Assembly (NCBI GenBank): GCA_032622095.1
Contig: CP136063.1
Location: 7,541,814-7,605,813 of the forward strand
Reading direction: 5' to 3'
From: Siphonodentalium dalli
Taxonomy: Eukaryota; Mollusca; Scaphopoda; Gadilida; Siphonodentaliidae
Length of the DNA: 64,000 nt
Position numbers and translations under genes: made by a program
Shown here: piece by piece, positions 22,440 to 34,954 of the stretch
How positions within the stretch are numbered: position 1 is the first letter of the stretch
How the letters are laid out: every line of letters starts with the position of its first letter
The notes under the pieces: model-generated
Told to the model about the DNA's origin: nothing
Databases searched by the model: none
The model's input: only the letters and a program-made list of their open reading frames with translations

Positions 22440-23150
22440 AAATCAAAATTTAATTTTTTAAGCAAACAGACCTACCTTTAAAAAACTTGGATTTGAATAA
22501 AAATGCCTCGATCCAGGACCATGTATGTGTTCACAACAGCACCGCCAAAATCTTCATCAGATATCACTTCCTTGAATTGTAATCAGTTATGGACTGATTG
22601 AATCACACATGATAAGACGGTAACTATGAATTAGGAAACATACTACAATTGCAATAGGCCTATACATTGCACGCCGCAACACAGAATTCTTTCTTTGAAA
22701 TTGAATCGTTGATTTTTTTAAATTTCCATGATGATGAACTTGAACTGTTGAAAGTTGAACGTTTTGGTTCACTGGTTGATTGAATGATTCTTGAATCTTT
22801 ATCAGTGTTGTCTCTAACAGTTCACAACAGCATAACTCAGTAATTGTCGACAGTGTTGACGTGGAGAAAACGTAATTCACGAAATCAAGCGAGCAATACT
22901 GTCGATTTGTCAAAAACTGTTTGCTATGGCGGCGAAGTTCAAGGTGAAGGTTATGGGATATATGGTAGTAATTTCTGGACCACTTAAATTGCCGTAAGCC
23001 GGATTGCAGGGCGGTCGCTAGACGGGGAATAATTAGTTATTTACTTATTATGCTTGTAATATCACAATGAATTTTATCAGATGAAAAAACTGTATTTAAT
23101 TCTCGGTAAGAACTGAGTACTGTGACCTAGAACCTGGGAATTAATTTGAT
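22440..23150. other. No feature seen
   Basis: AT-rich; a 108-codon minus-strand ORF (22587-22913) has no recognisable motif and is probably chance. Confidence 0.35.
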
Positions 23151-23154
23151 CAGT

Positions 23155-23390
23155 TGTTGTCCGAGTATTCCACCGCTATATCTGAGCACCCTGTAGTTTC
23201 TGCTGGATTCTGCGCAGTGACGAGCGGAAGTCACGTGTTAATTCCGAAAAAATGCATACACTCTTTCCTGAAAATCGTTCCATCGTATAGAAATATATAT
23301 AGACAAATTATATGACGTCATCATTCACACACGCCTTAGGTATAAACACCCACCGGGGTGGTTGCTATAATCCAAGTATGGTGCCTTGTT
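23155..23390. repeat. Diverged fragment of the 1.2-kb inverted-repeat family
   Basis: TTTCTGCTGGATTCTGCGCA, GGAAGTCACGTG, ATTATATGACGTCAT and TAGGTATAAACACCCAC...GGGGTGGTTGCTATAA match 62615-62790 (same strand) and, inverted, 47610-47790. The ~1.2-kb arms are therefore members of a dispersed family. Confidence 0.7.
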
Positions 23391-24734
23391 ATATAAAAAT
23401 GTCTCAAGAGTTGTAAATGTCTCTTAAATTCTGCTTGCACCAACACATCGACATACTGTGTACATGCACGCACATCACATGATGGATCAACAAATCGTTG
23501 TAGTATTTTAATAATATCCGCGTTATTATAAACAAAGTGGCCCACGAATGACATTATCACTTTAACTTTGAATGTACGATTGAATACGAATAAACACATA
23601 CCGGTACATGCATACACATATAAATCCCACATGGGTCAACACATTATTGTACTGCTAGAATCATACACAGTGCATTGCATGCATTGTCTCCCACTATTAT
23701 CCGAATGTTGTGCTTATTATAGAAAAAATCATAATGAATGGTAATAGCTACTTCAATCCTAGTTGTACGAATGAATTGACTTATGCATATATTTAAATCC
23801 CAAGATGGATGAACAAATGTTTGTATTATTGAATCTTACAAAGTACATCATGCCAGACGTTTCTAAAGAAACATAATTGTCTCATGGATGTCATTTGCCA
23901 CTTTAACCTTGGCTGTAAGAATGAATAATTAAAAAACAAATTCTATATAACACTCGATCAAACAAAGAGCATCATGCCATACGTTTTAAGAATTTGCGTT
24001 GAACTAGAACATAATTCATGAATGACACCCGTCGCTTTAATTATGGATGCACAAATTAATCAACATATATGTATTATTGGAATCCTACAAAGCGAATCAT
24101 GCCATACGTTTCTTGAGACAGCGCGCTGTTATATAAAATTGTCTCATTGATATCATGTGCCGCTGTAAAAATGGCTGTAAGAACGAATGATGAAAAAACA
24201 TGCATGTATTTAATACTGGAATCATTCATTAAGATTTACATGTATCGTTAAAATAGAAAAAAAGTTTCACGAATGGAATGCGTCACTTTAATCCATGATG
24301 CAAGACGCTTCCTAAGGTGGCGCATTATTATATAAAATTGCCTCATTAATATTATGTGCCGTTTTAAGTTACCTAGCTGTAAGAACGAATGATAAAAAAG
24401 AACAAATTGTACTTATTACTGGAGTCATACACAGAACACCATTCCAGACGCTTAAGATTTTGCGTTAGAAAAAAGTTTTCTGAATGGAATGCATCGCTTT
24501 ATCTCTGGATGCACGAATGAATCAAGACATACGTATTATCCGAATCATACAAAGCGCATGATGCCAGATGTTTCTTAAAACGGCACGTTATTGTATTATA
24601 TAAAATTGTCTCATGGATACCATATGCTGCTTTAACCCTGGCACGCTTCGCTTTAATTATGGACGCTTACATGAATCAACACATATGTATTATTGGCATC
24701 TTACAAAGCGCATCATGCCAGACGTTGCTGAAGA
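23390..24734. repeat. Diverged satellite monomers (left flank of the array)
   Basis: About nine degraded ~130-150-bp units carry versions of CATCATGCCAGACGTTTCTT, ATTGTCTCATGGAT, the GCCGCTTTAACCCTGG box and ATGAATCAACACATA. Divergence is much greater than in the array at 25.5-30.9 kb, as expected at the edge of a satellite block. Confidence 0.8.
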
Positions 24735-25498
24735 TGATGAGATTGTGATTTGTGGGGCTAACCCCGGGATGGTCGAATAGACCGAGTGGTCTACTCATTC
24801 ACCCCTCATTTTCAGAGCTTTATTTATAATGATCATAAAAAAAGAAAGAAAAAATATCAATTTGAACTCTTTTTTTTTTTTGGTCTTTAATTTCTTTTTC
24901 TTCCTGTGTATGGTGGATCTTAGAAAGGTTGATGTTGATGTCGTTCTTGCCCTTCGATGTTCGAACGATGAGTCTTCCAGGCGATGGATGGTGGTGGTCA
25001 GGCCCTTGATAGATCTGGCGATCCCTCAGCAGGAAGAATTCGTAGTTACTGAGCTGATATTTCTTTCCTGCTGAGTGGTGTGAACTGATATCTGTCCTGA
25101 TCCTAATGTGTTCGTCATATAATAGTTGCCGCTCTGCCCTGCTATGCGACGCCGGAACCTCTTCATAATTCGGCGCCGCAGGGGCGGAGGCGGTGCTTTC
25201 CGCCCCTGTTGGAATCTGACTTGGTGGAGTAGCCATCTCCACGTCGAAGACAGCGACAGGAACCTCCGGGATTACGCCGGTGTTCCTGCTGCCGCTGTCC
25301 TCGCCGACGACAGGGACATTCGGGGTGACATCGGCGTCCCTGCTCCGTCTGGTGGTGATATCATCTATACCGGCTGATGTTGCTGCTGGGAGGTCAAGTG
25401 GGGAAGAACTGGGCGTCTCTCAGTTCTCCCTCTTCTCCACTTGGCCCTCCTCTTGGCATCCCTGCGGCGCTGTGAAGGGGTATACGCCTTCCTCTTCC
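24735..25498 (-). mobile_element. 764-bp retroelement fragment inserted in the satellite, 10-bp TSD
   Basis: TTGCTGAAGA lies on both sides (24725-24734, 25499-25508) and the satellite resumes across it, so this is a clean insertion. The insert is visibly GC-richer than its surroundings. On the minus strand it encodes a basic stretch (RKRKAYTPSQRRRDAKRRA, about 25490-25430). After frame breaks it continues in the 24820-25242 reading frame. AATAAA lies at 24824-24819, and a hairpin-forming tail (GAGTAGACCACTCGGTC) precedes the junction. The TSD, 3' signal and truncated 5' end suggest a 5'-truncated non-LTR retroelement. The family is not identified. Confidence 0.65.
24820..25242 (-). CDS. ORF fragment of the inserted retroelement
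   Basis: A 140-codon reading frame within the 24735-25498 insertion. It is Pro/Ser/Ala rich at the start (MATPPSQIPTGAESTASA). A charged region follows (RAERQLLYDEHIRIRTDI, SNYEFFLLRDRQIYQGPD), then a Lys-rich end (EEKEIKDQKKKR). Upstream in-frame sequence continues (DDITTRRSRDADVTPNVPVV), so the first ATG is not the true start. A gag/ORF1-like nucleic-acid-binding role would fit the composition and the basic segment in a neighbouring frame, but I recognise no domain. Confidence 0.35.
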   Translation of the reverse strand: MEMATPPSQIPTGAESTASAPAAPNYEEVPASHSRAERQLLYDEHIRIRTDISSHHSAGKKYQLSNYEFFLLRDRQIYQGPDHHHPSPGRLIVRTSKGKNDININLSKIHHTQEEKEIKDQKKKRVQIDIFSFFFYDHYK

Positions 25499-25802
25499 TT
25501 GCTGAAGAAGGCGCACTACTATATTATATAAAAAAGTCACATGGATGTCATGTACCGCTTTAACCCTGACACGCTTCGCTTTAATTCAGGATGCTTAAAT
25601 GAATCAACACATATGTATTATTGGAGACTTACAAAGCGCATCATGCCAGACGTTTCTTAAGATGGTGTGTTATAATATAAAAATGTCACATGGATGTCAT
25701 GTACCGCTTTAACCCTGACACGCTTCACTTTAATTATGGATGCGTTAATGAATCAACACATATGTATTATTTGAGACTTACAAAGCGCATCATGCCAGAC
25801 GC

Positions 25803-28335
25803 TTCTTAAGATGGTGTGTTATAACATAAAAATGTCACATGGATGTCATGTACCGCTTTAACCCTGACACGCTTCACTTTAATTATGGATGCGTTAATGA
25901 ATCAACACATATGTATTATTGGAGTCTTACAAAGCGCATCATGCCAGACGCTTCTTAAGATGGTGTGTTATAACATAAAAATGTCACATGGATGTCATGT
26001 ACCGCTTTAACCCTGGCACGCGTCACTTTAATTATGGATGCGTTAATGAATCAACACATATGTATTATTGGAGTCTTACAAAGCGCATCATGCCAGACGT
26101 TTCTTAAGATGGTGTGTTATAATATAAAAATGTCACATGGATGTCATGTACCGCTTTAACCCTGGCACGCTTCACTTTAATTATGGATGCGTTAATGAAT
26201 CAACACATATGTATTATTGGAGTCTTACAAAGCGCATCATGCCAGACGTTTCTTAAGATGGTGTGTTATAATATAAAAATGTCACATGGATGTCATGTAC
26301 CGCTTTAACCCTGACACGCTTCACTTTAATTATGGATGCGTTAATGAATCAACACATATGTATTATTGGAGTCTTACAAAGCGCATCATGCCAGACGTTT
26401 CTTAAGATGGTGTGTTATAATATAAAAATGTCACATGGATGTCATGTACCGCTTTAACACTGACACGCTTCACTTTAATTATGGATGCGTTAATGAATCA
26501 ACACATATGTATTATTGGAGTCTTACAAAGCGCATCATGCCAGACGTTTCTTAAGATGGTGTGTTATAATATACAAATGTCACATGGATGTCATGTACCG
26601 CTTTAACCCTGACACGCTTCACTTTAATTATGGATGCGTTAATGAATCAACACATATGTATTATTGGAGTCTTACAAAGCGCATCATGCCAGACGTTTCT
26701 TAAGATGGTGTGTTATAATGTAAAAATGTCACATGGATGACATGTACCGCTTTAACCCTGACACGCTTCACTTTAATTATGGATGCGTTAATGAATCAAC
26801 ACATATGTATTATTGGAGACTTACAAAGCGCATCATGCCAGACGTTTCTTAAGATGGTGTGTTATAATATAAAAATGTCACATGGATGACATGTACCGCT
26901 TTAACCCTGACACGCTTCACTTTAATTATGGATGCGTTAATGAATCAACACATATGTATTATTGGAGACTTACAAAGCGCATCATGCCAGACGTTTCTTA
27001 AGATGGTGTGTTATAATATAACAATGTCACATGGATGACATGTACCGCTTTAACCCTGACACGCTTCACTTTAATTATGGATGCGTTAATGAATCAACAC
27101 ATATGTATTATTGGAGACTTACAAAGCGCATCATGCCAGACGTTTCTTAAGATGGTGTGTTATAATATAAAAATGTCACATGGATGTCATGTACCGCTTT
27201 AACCCTGACACGCTTCACTTTAATTATGGATGCGTTAATGAATCAACACATATGTATTATTGGAGACTTACAAAGCGCATCATGCCAGACGTTTCTTAAG
27301 ATGGTGTGTTATAATATAAAAATGTCACATGGATGTCATGTACCGCTTTAACCCTGCCACGCTTCACTTTAATTATGGATGCGTTAATGAATCAACACAT
27401 ATGTATTATTGGAGTCTTACAAAGCGCATCATGCCAGACGTTTCTTAAGATGGTGTGTTATAATATAAAAATGTCACATGGATGTCATGTACCGCTTTAA
27501 CCCTGACACGCTTCACTTTAATTATGGATGCGTTAATGAATCAACACATATGTATTATTGGAGTCTTACAAAGCGCATCATGCCAGACGTTTCTTAAGAT
27601 GGTGTGTTATAATATAACAATGTCACATGGATGTCATGTACCGCTTTAACCCTGACACGCTTCACTTTAATTATGGATGCGTTAATGAATCAACACATAT
27701 GTATTATTGGAGTCTTACAAAGCGCATCATGCCAGACGTTTCTTAAGATGGTGTGTTATAATATAAAAATGTCACATGGATGTCATGTACCGCTTTAACC
27801 CTGGCACGCTTCACTTTAATTATGGATGCGTTAATGAATCAACACATATGTATTATTGGAGTCTTACAAAGCGCATCATGCCAGACGTTTCTTAAGATGG
27901 TGTGTTATAATATAACAATGTCACATGGATGACATGTACCGCTTTAACCCTGACACGCTTCACTTTAATTATGGATGCGTTAATGAATCAACACATATGT
28001 ATTATTGGTGTCTTACAAAGCGCATCATGCCAGACGCTTCTTAAGATGGTGTGTTATAACATAAAAATGTCACATGGATGTCATGTACCGCTTTAACCCT
28101 GCCACGCTTCACTTTAATTATGGATGCGTTAATGAATCAACACATATGTATTATTGGAGACTTACAAAGCGCATCATGCCAGACGTTTCTTAAGATGGTG
28201 TGTTATAATATAAAAATGTCACATGGATGTCATGTACCGCTTTAACCCTGACACGCTTCACTTTAATTATGGATGCGTTAATGAATCAACACATATGTAT
28301 TATTGGAGTCTTACAAAGCGCATCATGCCAGACGT
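25803..28335. repeat. Higher-order unit, copy 1 (17 monomers)
   Basis: It matches copy 2 at an offset of 2533. The match starts after a C/T difference at 25802/28335. Confidence 0.85.
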
Positions 28336-30868
28336 TTCTTAAGATGGTGTGTTATAACATAAAAATGTCACATGGATGTCATGTACCGCTTTAACCCTGA
28401 CACGCTTCACTTTAATTATGGATGCGTTAATGAATCAACACATATGTATTATTGGAGTCTTACAAAGCGCATCATGCCAGACGCTTCTTAAGATGGTGTG
28501 TTATAACATAAAAATGTCACATGGATGTCATGTACCGCTTTAACCCTGGCACGCGTCACTTTAATTATGGATGCGTTAATGAATCAACACATATGTATTA
28601 TTGGAGTCTTACAAAGCGCATCATGCCAGACGTTTCTTAAGATGGTGTGTTATAATATAAAAATGTCACATGGATGTCATGTACCGCTTTAACCCTGGCA
28701 CGCTTCACTTTAATTATGGATGCGTTAATGAATCAACACATATGTATTATTGGAGTCTTACAAAGCGCATCATGCCAGACGTTTCTTAAGATGGTGTGTT
28801 ATAATATAAAAATGTCACATGGATGTCATGTACCGCTTTAACCCTGACACGCTTCACTTTAATTATGGATGCGTTAATGAATCAACACATATGTATTATT
28901 GGAGTCTTACAAAGCGCATCATGCCAGACGTTTCTTAAGATGGTGTGTTATAATATAAAAATGTCACATGGATGTCATGTACCGCTTTAACACTGACACG
29001 CTTCACTTTAATTATGGATGCGTTAATGAATCAACACATATGTATTATTGGAGTCTTACAAAGCGCATCATGCCAGACGTTTCTTAAGATGGTGTGTTAT
29101 AATATACAAATGTCACATGGATGTCATGTACCGCTTTAACCCTGACACGCTTCACTTTAATTATGGATGCGTTAATGAATCAACACATATGTATTATTGG
29201 AGTCTTACAAAGCGCATCATGCCAGACGTTTCTTAAGATGGTGTGTTATAATGTAAAAATGTCACATGGATGACATGTACCGCTTTAACCCTGACACGCT
29301 TCACTTTAATTATGGATGCGTTAATGAATCAACACATATGTATTATTGGAGACTTACAAAGCGCATCATGCCAGACGTTTCTTAAGATGGTGTGTTATAA
29401 TATAAAAATGTCACATGGATGACATGTACCGCTTTAACCCTGACACGCTTCACTTTAATTATGGATGCGTTAATGAATCAACACATATGTATTATTGGAG
29501 ACTTACAAAGCGCATCATGCCAGACGTTTCTTAAGATGGTGTGTTATAATATAACAATGTCACATGGATGACATGTACCGCTTTAACCCTGACACGCTTC
29601 ACTTTAATTATGGATGCGTTAATGAATCAACACATATGTATTATTGGAGACTTACAAAGCGCATCATGCCAGACGTTTCTTAAGATGGTGTGTTATAATA
29701 TAAAAATGTCACATGGATGTCATGTACCGCTTTAACCCTGACACGCTTCACTTTAATTATGGATGCGTTAATGAATCAACACATATGTATTATTGGAGAC
29801 TTACAAAGCGCATCATGCCAGACGTTTCTTAAGATGGTGTGTTATAATATAAAAATGTCACATGGATGTCATGTACCGCTTTAACCCTGCCACGCTTCAC
29901 TTTAATTATGGATGCGTTAATGAATCAACACATATGTATTATTGGAGTCTTACAAAGCGCATCATGCCAGACGTTTCTTAAGATGGTGTGTTATAATATA
30001 AAAATGTCACATGGATGTCATGTACCGCTTTAACCCTGACACGCTTCACTTTAATTATGGATGCGTTAATGAATCAACACATATGTATTATTGGAGTCTT
30101 ACAAAGCGCATCATGCCAGACGTTTCTTAAGATGGTGTGTTATAATATAACAATGTCACATGGATGTCATGTACCGCTTTAACCCTGACACGCTTCACTT
30201 TAATTATGGATGCGTTAATGAATCAACACATATGTATTATTGGAGTCTTACAAAGCGCATCATGCCAGACGTTTCTTAAGATGGTGTGTTATAATATAAA
30301 AATGTCACATGGATGTCATGTACCGCTTTAACCCTGGCACGCTTCACTTTAATTATGGATGCGTTAATGAATCAACACATATGTATTATTGGAGTCTTAC
30401 AAAGCGCATCATGCCAGACGTTTCTTAAGATGGTGTGTTATAATATAACAATGTCACATGGATGACATGTACCGCTTTAACCCTGACACGCTTCACTTTA
30501 ATTATGGATGCGTTAATGAATCAACACATATGTATTATTGGTGTCTTACAAAGCGCATCATGCCAGACGCTTCTTAAGATGGTGTGTTATAACATAAAAA
30601 TGTCACATGGATGTCATGTACCGCTTTAACCCTGCCACGCTTCACTTTAATTATGGATGCGTTAATGAATCAACACATATGTATTATTGGAGACTTACAA
30701 AGCGCATCATGCCAGACGTTTCTTAAGATGGTGTGTTATAATATAAAAATGTCACATGGATGTCATGTACCGCTTTAACCCTGACACGCTTCACTTTAAT
30801 TATGGATGCGTTAATGAATCAACACATATGTATTATTGGAGTCTTACAAAGCGCATCATGCCAGACGT
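28336..30868. repeat. Higher-order unit, copy 2 (17 monomers)
   Basis: The match to copy 1 runs on to 30889 (28356 in copy 1). There the satellite ends abruptly in unrelated GTGATTATGCTCC. Confidence 0.85.
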
Positions 30869-30889
30869 TTCTTAAGATGGTGTGTTATA

Positions 30890-31130
30890 TGTGATTATGC
30901 TCCTTTAAATATGCATGTAATAAATACTGGAATGACACACAGAGCACCATTCCAGATGTTTAAGATTTTGCGTTAACATAGAAACAAGTTCTATGAATGG
31001 CATGCTTCAATGCTGGATGCACAAATTAATCAACACATACATGTATATAAATCCCATGATGGGTCACCAAATGATTCGCACACGAAACTCCCTCCACATG
31101 TATACTACAGAGTCTATCGGGTATTGAAAT
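30890..31130. repeat. Diverged satellite units (right flank of the array)
   Basis: It has degraded monomer motifs (TTTAAGATTTTGCGTTAACA, ATGAATGGCATGC, CAAATTAATCAACACATACA, CCCATGATGGGTCACC). The last motif marks the subfamily found at 33.9, 37.1 and 37.25 kb. Confidence 0.7.
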
Positions 31131-33055
31131 CTCGTATGTTTTGGTACAGTCATGCCCATAATAATCTGTGCACATTTAATCATATATATTTTTTTTTTCA
31201 CCCACTGACCGAAGCGGCGAAGCTGCGTCCAGTGGGTGTATTATAATCGTAGGACTCATGCGTTTCTGCTAAACTGATCTAGTGCCCATGCGTTTCTACT
31301 GAGTTGCACCGACGTTTGATCGCAAAATAAATTATAATCATGCATTATCAAAGCACACGCTTGGATAACACCGTCATAAACAGTTTCATAGTATGATGTT
31401 GATCTCATATCGTCAATAAAATTAGAGTTCTAATTGATAAATCTAAGAGGTACTGCTAAGATATTTCTGCCAATTGGGTAACTATCCTCTTCAAGTTCAA
31501 ATCGTACATACCTCGCTTGAAGATGAATTCGGCTCGGAAGCGTTTTACTTTGTGCTGTGATTTAAATTTGAATATTATTAGTTACACGTATGCATATATT
31601 GATGTGTTTACACGCGAGCTTCTATGACGACTTGCAGGAATTATCGGATGTTCTGATCTTATTGAGGTGAAGTGAAATGTCGGTCCTCGATTCCCGACGC
31701 CGTTCAAGCGAGGACAGCCATTCTCCGAATTCTCGACTCGAATGGAATCGGATTTGACCGCCTCCTCAAAGTCATGTTTGGTTCTAGTGGGTCATTACAC
31801 AAATGAGTGTTTATTCAATTGTGGTGAGCTGCAAATTTCTCGAGAATGTGTGACTGGAAGTGTAGACGAGTGGTGATAATTCGATTTCATTTTCTTTTCA
31901 CTGGACTGGACAGTCACACTCACAGTGTCAGTGGACTGTGGAGCAGAGGCTGACTCGAATCTGTCAACAATTATTATAGACTAATGCGGATTATTTCAAT
32001 CGTATGTATTTACTATTAATCTTATACAATTCCTCAAATGAGTCAGGATATGAGTCTCCATATGTCAGTATTCCGAGTTTTCACATATATAGATAATTCT
32101 AAATGTAAACATAATCAGGATAAACGCATGATAGTTACATGTATGTGAGACCCTTAATATATGGGCGGGGTTTGCTTGTATCCCAAGCAACACAACAGAT
32201 AAAACGTTTATTGAATTTTCTTTTTACAAGAGCATCGCTATAGTGCGCATCGCTATAGTGCTTGGCAGAAAACACCCGTGGAAATACCAACAAAGGGCAA
32301 TAACTCTCATGAACATTGGCGGGGGACCCAAATTCGAACTTGACCTGTATTTTGCAATAGTAAATACATATAAAAAAAAGTATTGCATTCAGTGAGACTA
32401 TCTAAAGTTATCATATGGAAGCCAGATGCAAACGGACGGACTGACAGACAGGCAGACCAATGATATAATACGTCCCATTTTTAAAAACGGGCATTCAAAA
32501 ATTATCCAATATTTATTATAACATATGTTTACACATACATGTACTTGTATGGATGTTGGAATTGGAGTTTTTAATATATATAGATGTAACATACATGAAG
32601 TATGACAAGAGAACATTTCTGATTTTTCTGAGGTCGCACACGTAACGATCGAACAAAATATTCCATCTCCACCATGGTGCAATGTTGGTCAATTATAATA
32701 AAATATATCATAGAAGGGCTCATTATGGATACTGTGTACCCATAACATGGAATACTTTGCAAACTATGTCAACATAAAGGCCCGAACAATTCTTTGAATG
32801 TCACACACGTAACGAAATAATGACCCAAAAAGCCCGACGAAGATCGTTTGTGATGATATAAATATAAATTTATTTCACTTTCAGGGAAATATGTTACCTA
32901 CTCAGAGAAATAAGCTACGTAAACGTTAAAGGGAATATGTCAACATAACTGGGACCCAGTGACCCACTTATAATTCTAACACTATAAATATTTTAGCAAA
33001 TGTTAATAATAATTTAATACCACTAAGATGTCCATGGTACCACCTTCTGGCATTA
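31130..33055. other. Largely unique DNA, no confident gene
   Basis: A short CpG-richer stretch at 31668-31770 opens with ATGTCGGTCCTCGATTCC and reads 26 Ser/Arg-rich codons before a stop. It could be a first exon, but no splice donor or partner is evident. Near 32430-32490 a GGACGGACTGACAGACAGGC tract followed by ATACGTCCCATTTTTAAAAAC resembles the 3' ends of common molluscan repeats. A small CACCCACTG...CAGTGGGTG inverted pair lies at 31199-31238. Confidence 0.3.
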
Positions 33056-33059
33056 ATTG

Positions 33060-33485
33060 TACAGTACTAGTAAGTGTTGGCAGGGTATTGCTGTTAAAAT
33101 AGTGACACCCGTTAAAACCTCCATAAACAGAAATAATATTAATTTAGAGACAAATTCTGTTCTTATTCCAATCATAAATATCACACGAATTACATGTTAT
33201 TGTCATGTTACTGTGATGTTAATACTAGTACTGTGTGTTATGTAACCAAATATTACGGAAATACTATGCAAGACGCAACACCGAGGAACAACCCCCCTCC
33301 ACTAACTGAACTTTGGTTAGAAACGCCACCAAGTTGTTTACAACATAACGGTTTCTATCATTTGCTAATCCTCGCCTCTCAAGATTTCGGTGTTGAATAG
33401 ATCACCGTGAATCTCTCTCTTAAAAAAATCGCCACGGTGTAAAATTGCTTATCGCTCACTATTTACGCGTGCTCTATATTAACAC
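33060..33485. repeat. Family C dispersed repeat, copy 2
   Basis: Collinear with 17585-18115 (AGTAAGTGTTGGC, GTTAAAATAGTGACA, CGGTGTTGAATAG, TTGCTTATCGCTCACTATTTAC). Confidence 0.65.
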
Positions 33486-33829
33486 ACATTCAGCTCACAC
33501 TGTGTTTTGTGGATGGTATCGCATTCATACTATCATTATACTATACTTCTGGGGTAAATATACTCATTCTTTAGTTGAATTGACATTTATACTGTCATTC
33601 CTGATGAGCCTCCAATAGCTTATCAATTGGGACAGTGGGTGTTTTTCCTCAATTAATTTAATTTCTTGTTTAATATTCATTTAAGCAGATTACTTTTGAA
33701 AACAAACGATCCTTTGTCTAGACTAATTATATTCGGAGTAATTAAAACTTATATATAACAATGATATCCTTTATTATACATATATTTTCTTTGATCATAC
33801 GTGCGCTAGATATCTAGAATGTACTATAT

Positions 33830-34160
33830 TGGCCTACCAACGAACACTCATGAATCATGATGAATGGCATACACTGCCTTATTACCCTATACACGTGTAT
33901 GTGCAAATGAATCTACTTATACATGTACATGTATACAAATCCCACGATGGGTCACCAAATCGTTTGTATTACTCGAATAGCACACAACACGCCATGTACA
34001 TCAGACTTAGTCTGGATGGTGCTCTATTATAGAAAACTGTCCCATACTATGAGATGTGCCACTTTAACTGTGAATGTATGAATGAATTGACACATACATG
34101 CACGATATGCCGCCTTTAATTATATACCTAGATGTATGTACACCTTATACAGCTGGGTAT
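33830..34160. repeat. Diverged satellite relatives
   Basis: ATGAATGGCATACACTGCC, AAATCCCACGATGGGTCACC and GATGTGCCACTTTAACTGTG follow the order of the satellite monomer, with added ACATGTACATGTATA. Confidence 0.55.
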
Positions 34161-34366
34161 GTTTTCATATCAATGGTTTAACTGGACAGCAATTGTGTTG
34201 TCAGAAAAAAACCTGTCAGCACCGTCAAAAGAGGAAATCTGTTAGTAACCATTTGAGTGCCAGGGGCCGATCTCATCGGCCCTAAACCTACAAAATAAGT
34301 CTGTTAAAGAAAATAAGAATAAATTATTAAAATTGTAAAAAAAAAATTAAAAAAAAAAATTGTTAG

Positions 34367-34435
34367 GCCAATGCATTCTCTTATATATGCGAGGCGATCT
34401 ATGGTCGACTCGCATATATAAGAGAATGCATTGGC
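34367..34435. repeat. 69-bp perfect-stem palindrome (family P)
   Basis: A 26-bp stem beginning GCCAATGCATTCTCTTATAT (34367-34392) is exactly complementary to 34410-34435, around a 17-nt loop that contains GGCGATCTATGGTCGAC. It is preceded by a long A-rich tract (34335-34360). Related hairpins lie at 40340-40388 and 40485-40549, and degenerate ones at 19-80 and 6971-7035. Confidence 0.9.
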
Positions 34436-34608
34436 ACAGGGTATATGGGTTGATACAAAAAACGACCTGGCATACAAATGTAAATGTATACAGATCCAAT
34501 GATGTGTCAACAAACGTTTTTTATTGGTGCTTTATTATATAAAAATTTTGTGCCGATTTAATTCTGGATGTATGAATACATTAACATATACGTTTATGAT
34601 ATACCATA

Positions 34609-34714
34609 TAGCCGAGAATACCATATTTTCACCACAAGTGGAATTGTGGTTTTAACCACGTGCCTTTTGAAAACCACAATACCACGAGTGCTGAAAAATT
34701 CGTACTCTCGGCTA
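34609..34714. repeat. ~106-bp hairpin
   Basis: TAGCCGAGAATACC ... CCACAAGTGGAATTGTGGTT on the left is complementary, with mismatches, to the right half ending GTACTCTCGGCTA. The ORF that crosses it (34568-34954) is therefore unlikely to be coding. Confidence 0.75.
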
Positions 34715-34954
34715 ACATGCGTGTATTTTATTTATGCCATAATTATTATTTTTGTAATTTTGTTCGCGAATTTAACTACCATGGCTTTGTTCGAGACACG
34801 TTTGTTGCACCTAGGTATCAAATTCGTCGATGTCACCGCTGATGATCGAGATATCGCCCAGTGTCATTTGTGGGTACCCATTTCAAGGTCAAGGTCACCT
34901 CAGGCGTACAAACTGACCCGACGAAAATCTCCCCCCGTCCCTTGGAACCCCTAA

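Larger units (their letters stand above)
25515..30889. repeat. 149-bp satellite array, about 36 monomers, with a 2533-bp higher-order unit
   Basis: The monomer includes CTTCACTTTAATTATGGATG, CGTTAATGAATCAACACATA, TGTATTATTGGAGTCTTACA, AAGCGCATCATGCCAGACG and ATGTCACATGGATGTCATGT. Variant markers (GGCACGCGTCAC at 26017 and 28550; TTTAACACTGAC at 26454 and 28987; ATATACAAATG at 26570 and 29103; GGTGTCTTAC at 28007 and 30540) recur exactly 2533 bp apart, that is 17 x 149. I compared 25803-28356 with 28336-30889 at many marker sites and found no difference. ORFs of 62 codons here are identical by-products. Confidence 0.95.

Noticed and set aside
26515-29236. Two identical 62-codon ORFs, 2533 bp apart
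   Set aside because: They are frames through satellite monomers, repeated because the higher-order unit is repeated. Neighbouring monomers carry stops in the same frame.
25515-30889. Possible CRISPR array
   Set aside because: The repeats are contiguous 149-bp monomers without unique spacers, in animal DNA.
31668-31750. First exon beginning MSVLDSRRRSSEDSH
   Set aside because: It is CpG-richer and Ser/Arg-rich, but a stop follows after 26 codons. No donor site or downstream exon could be identified.
34568-34954. 128-codon plus-strand ORF
   Set aside because: It runs through a 106-bp hairpin and has no recognisable domain or conserved neighbour.
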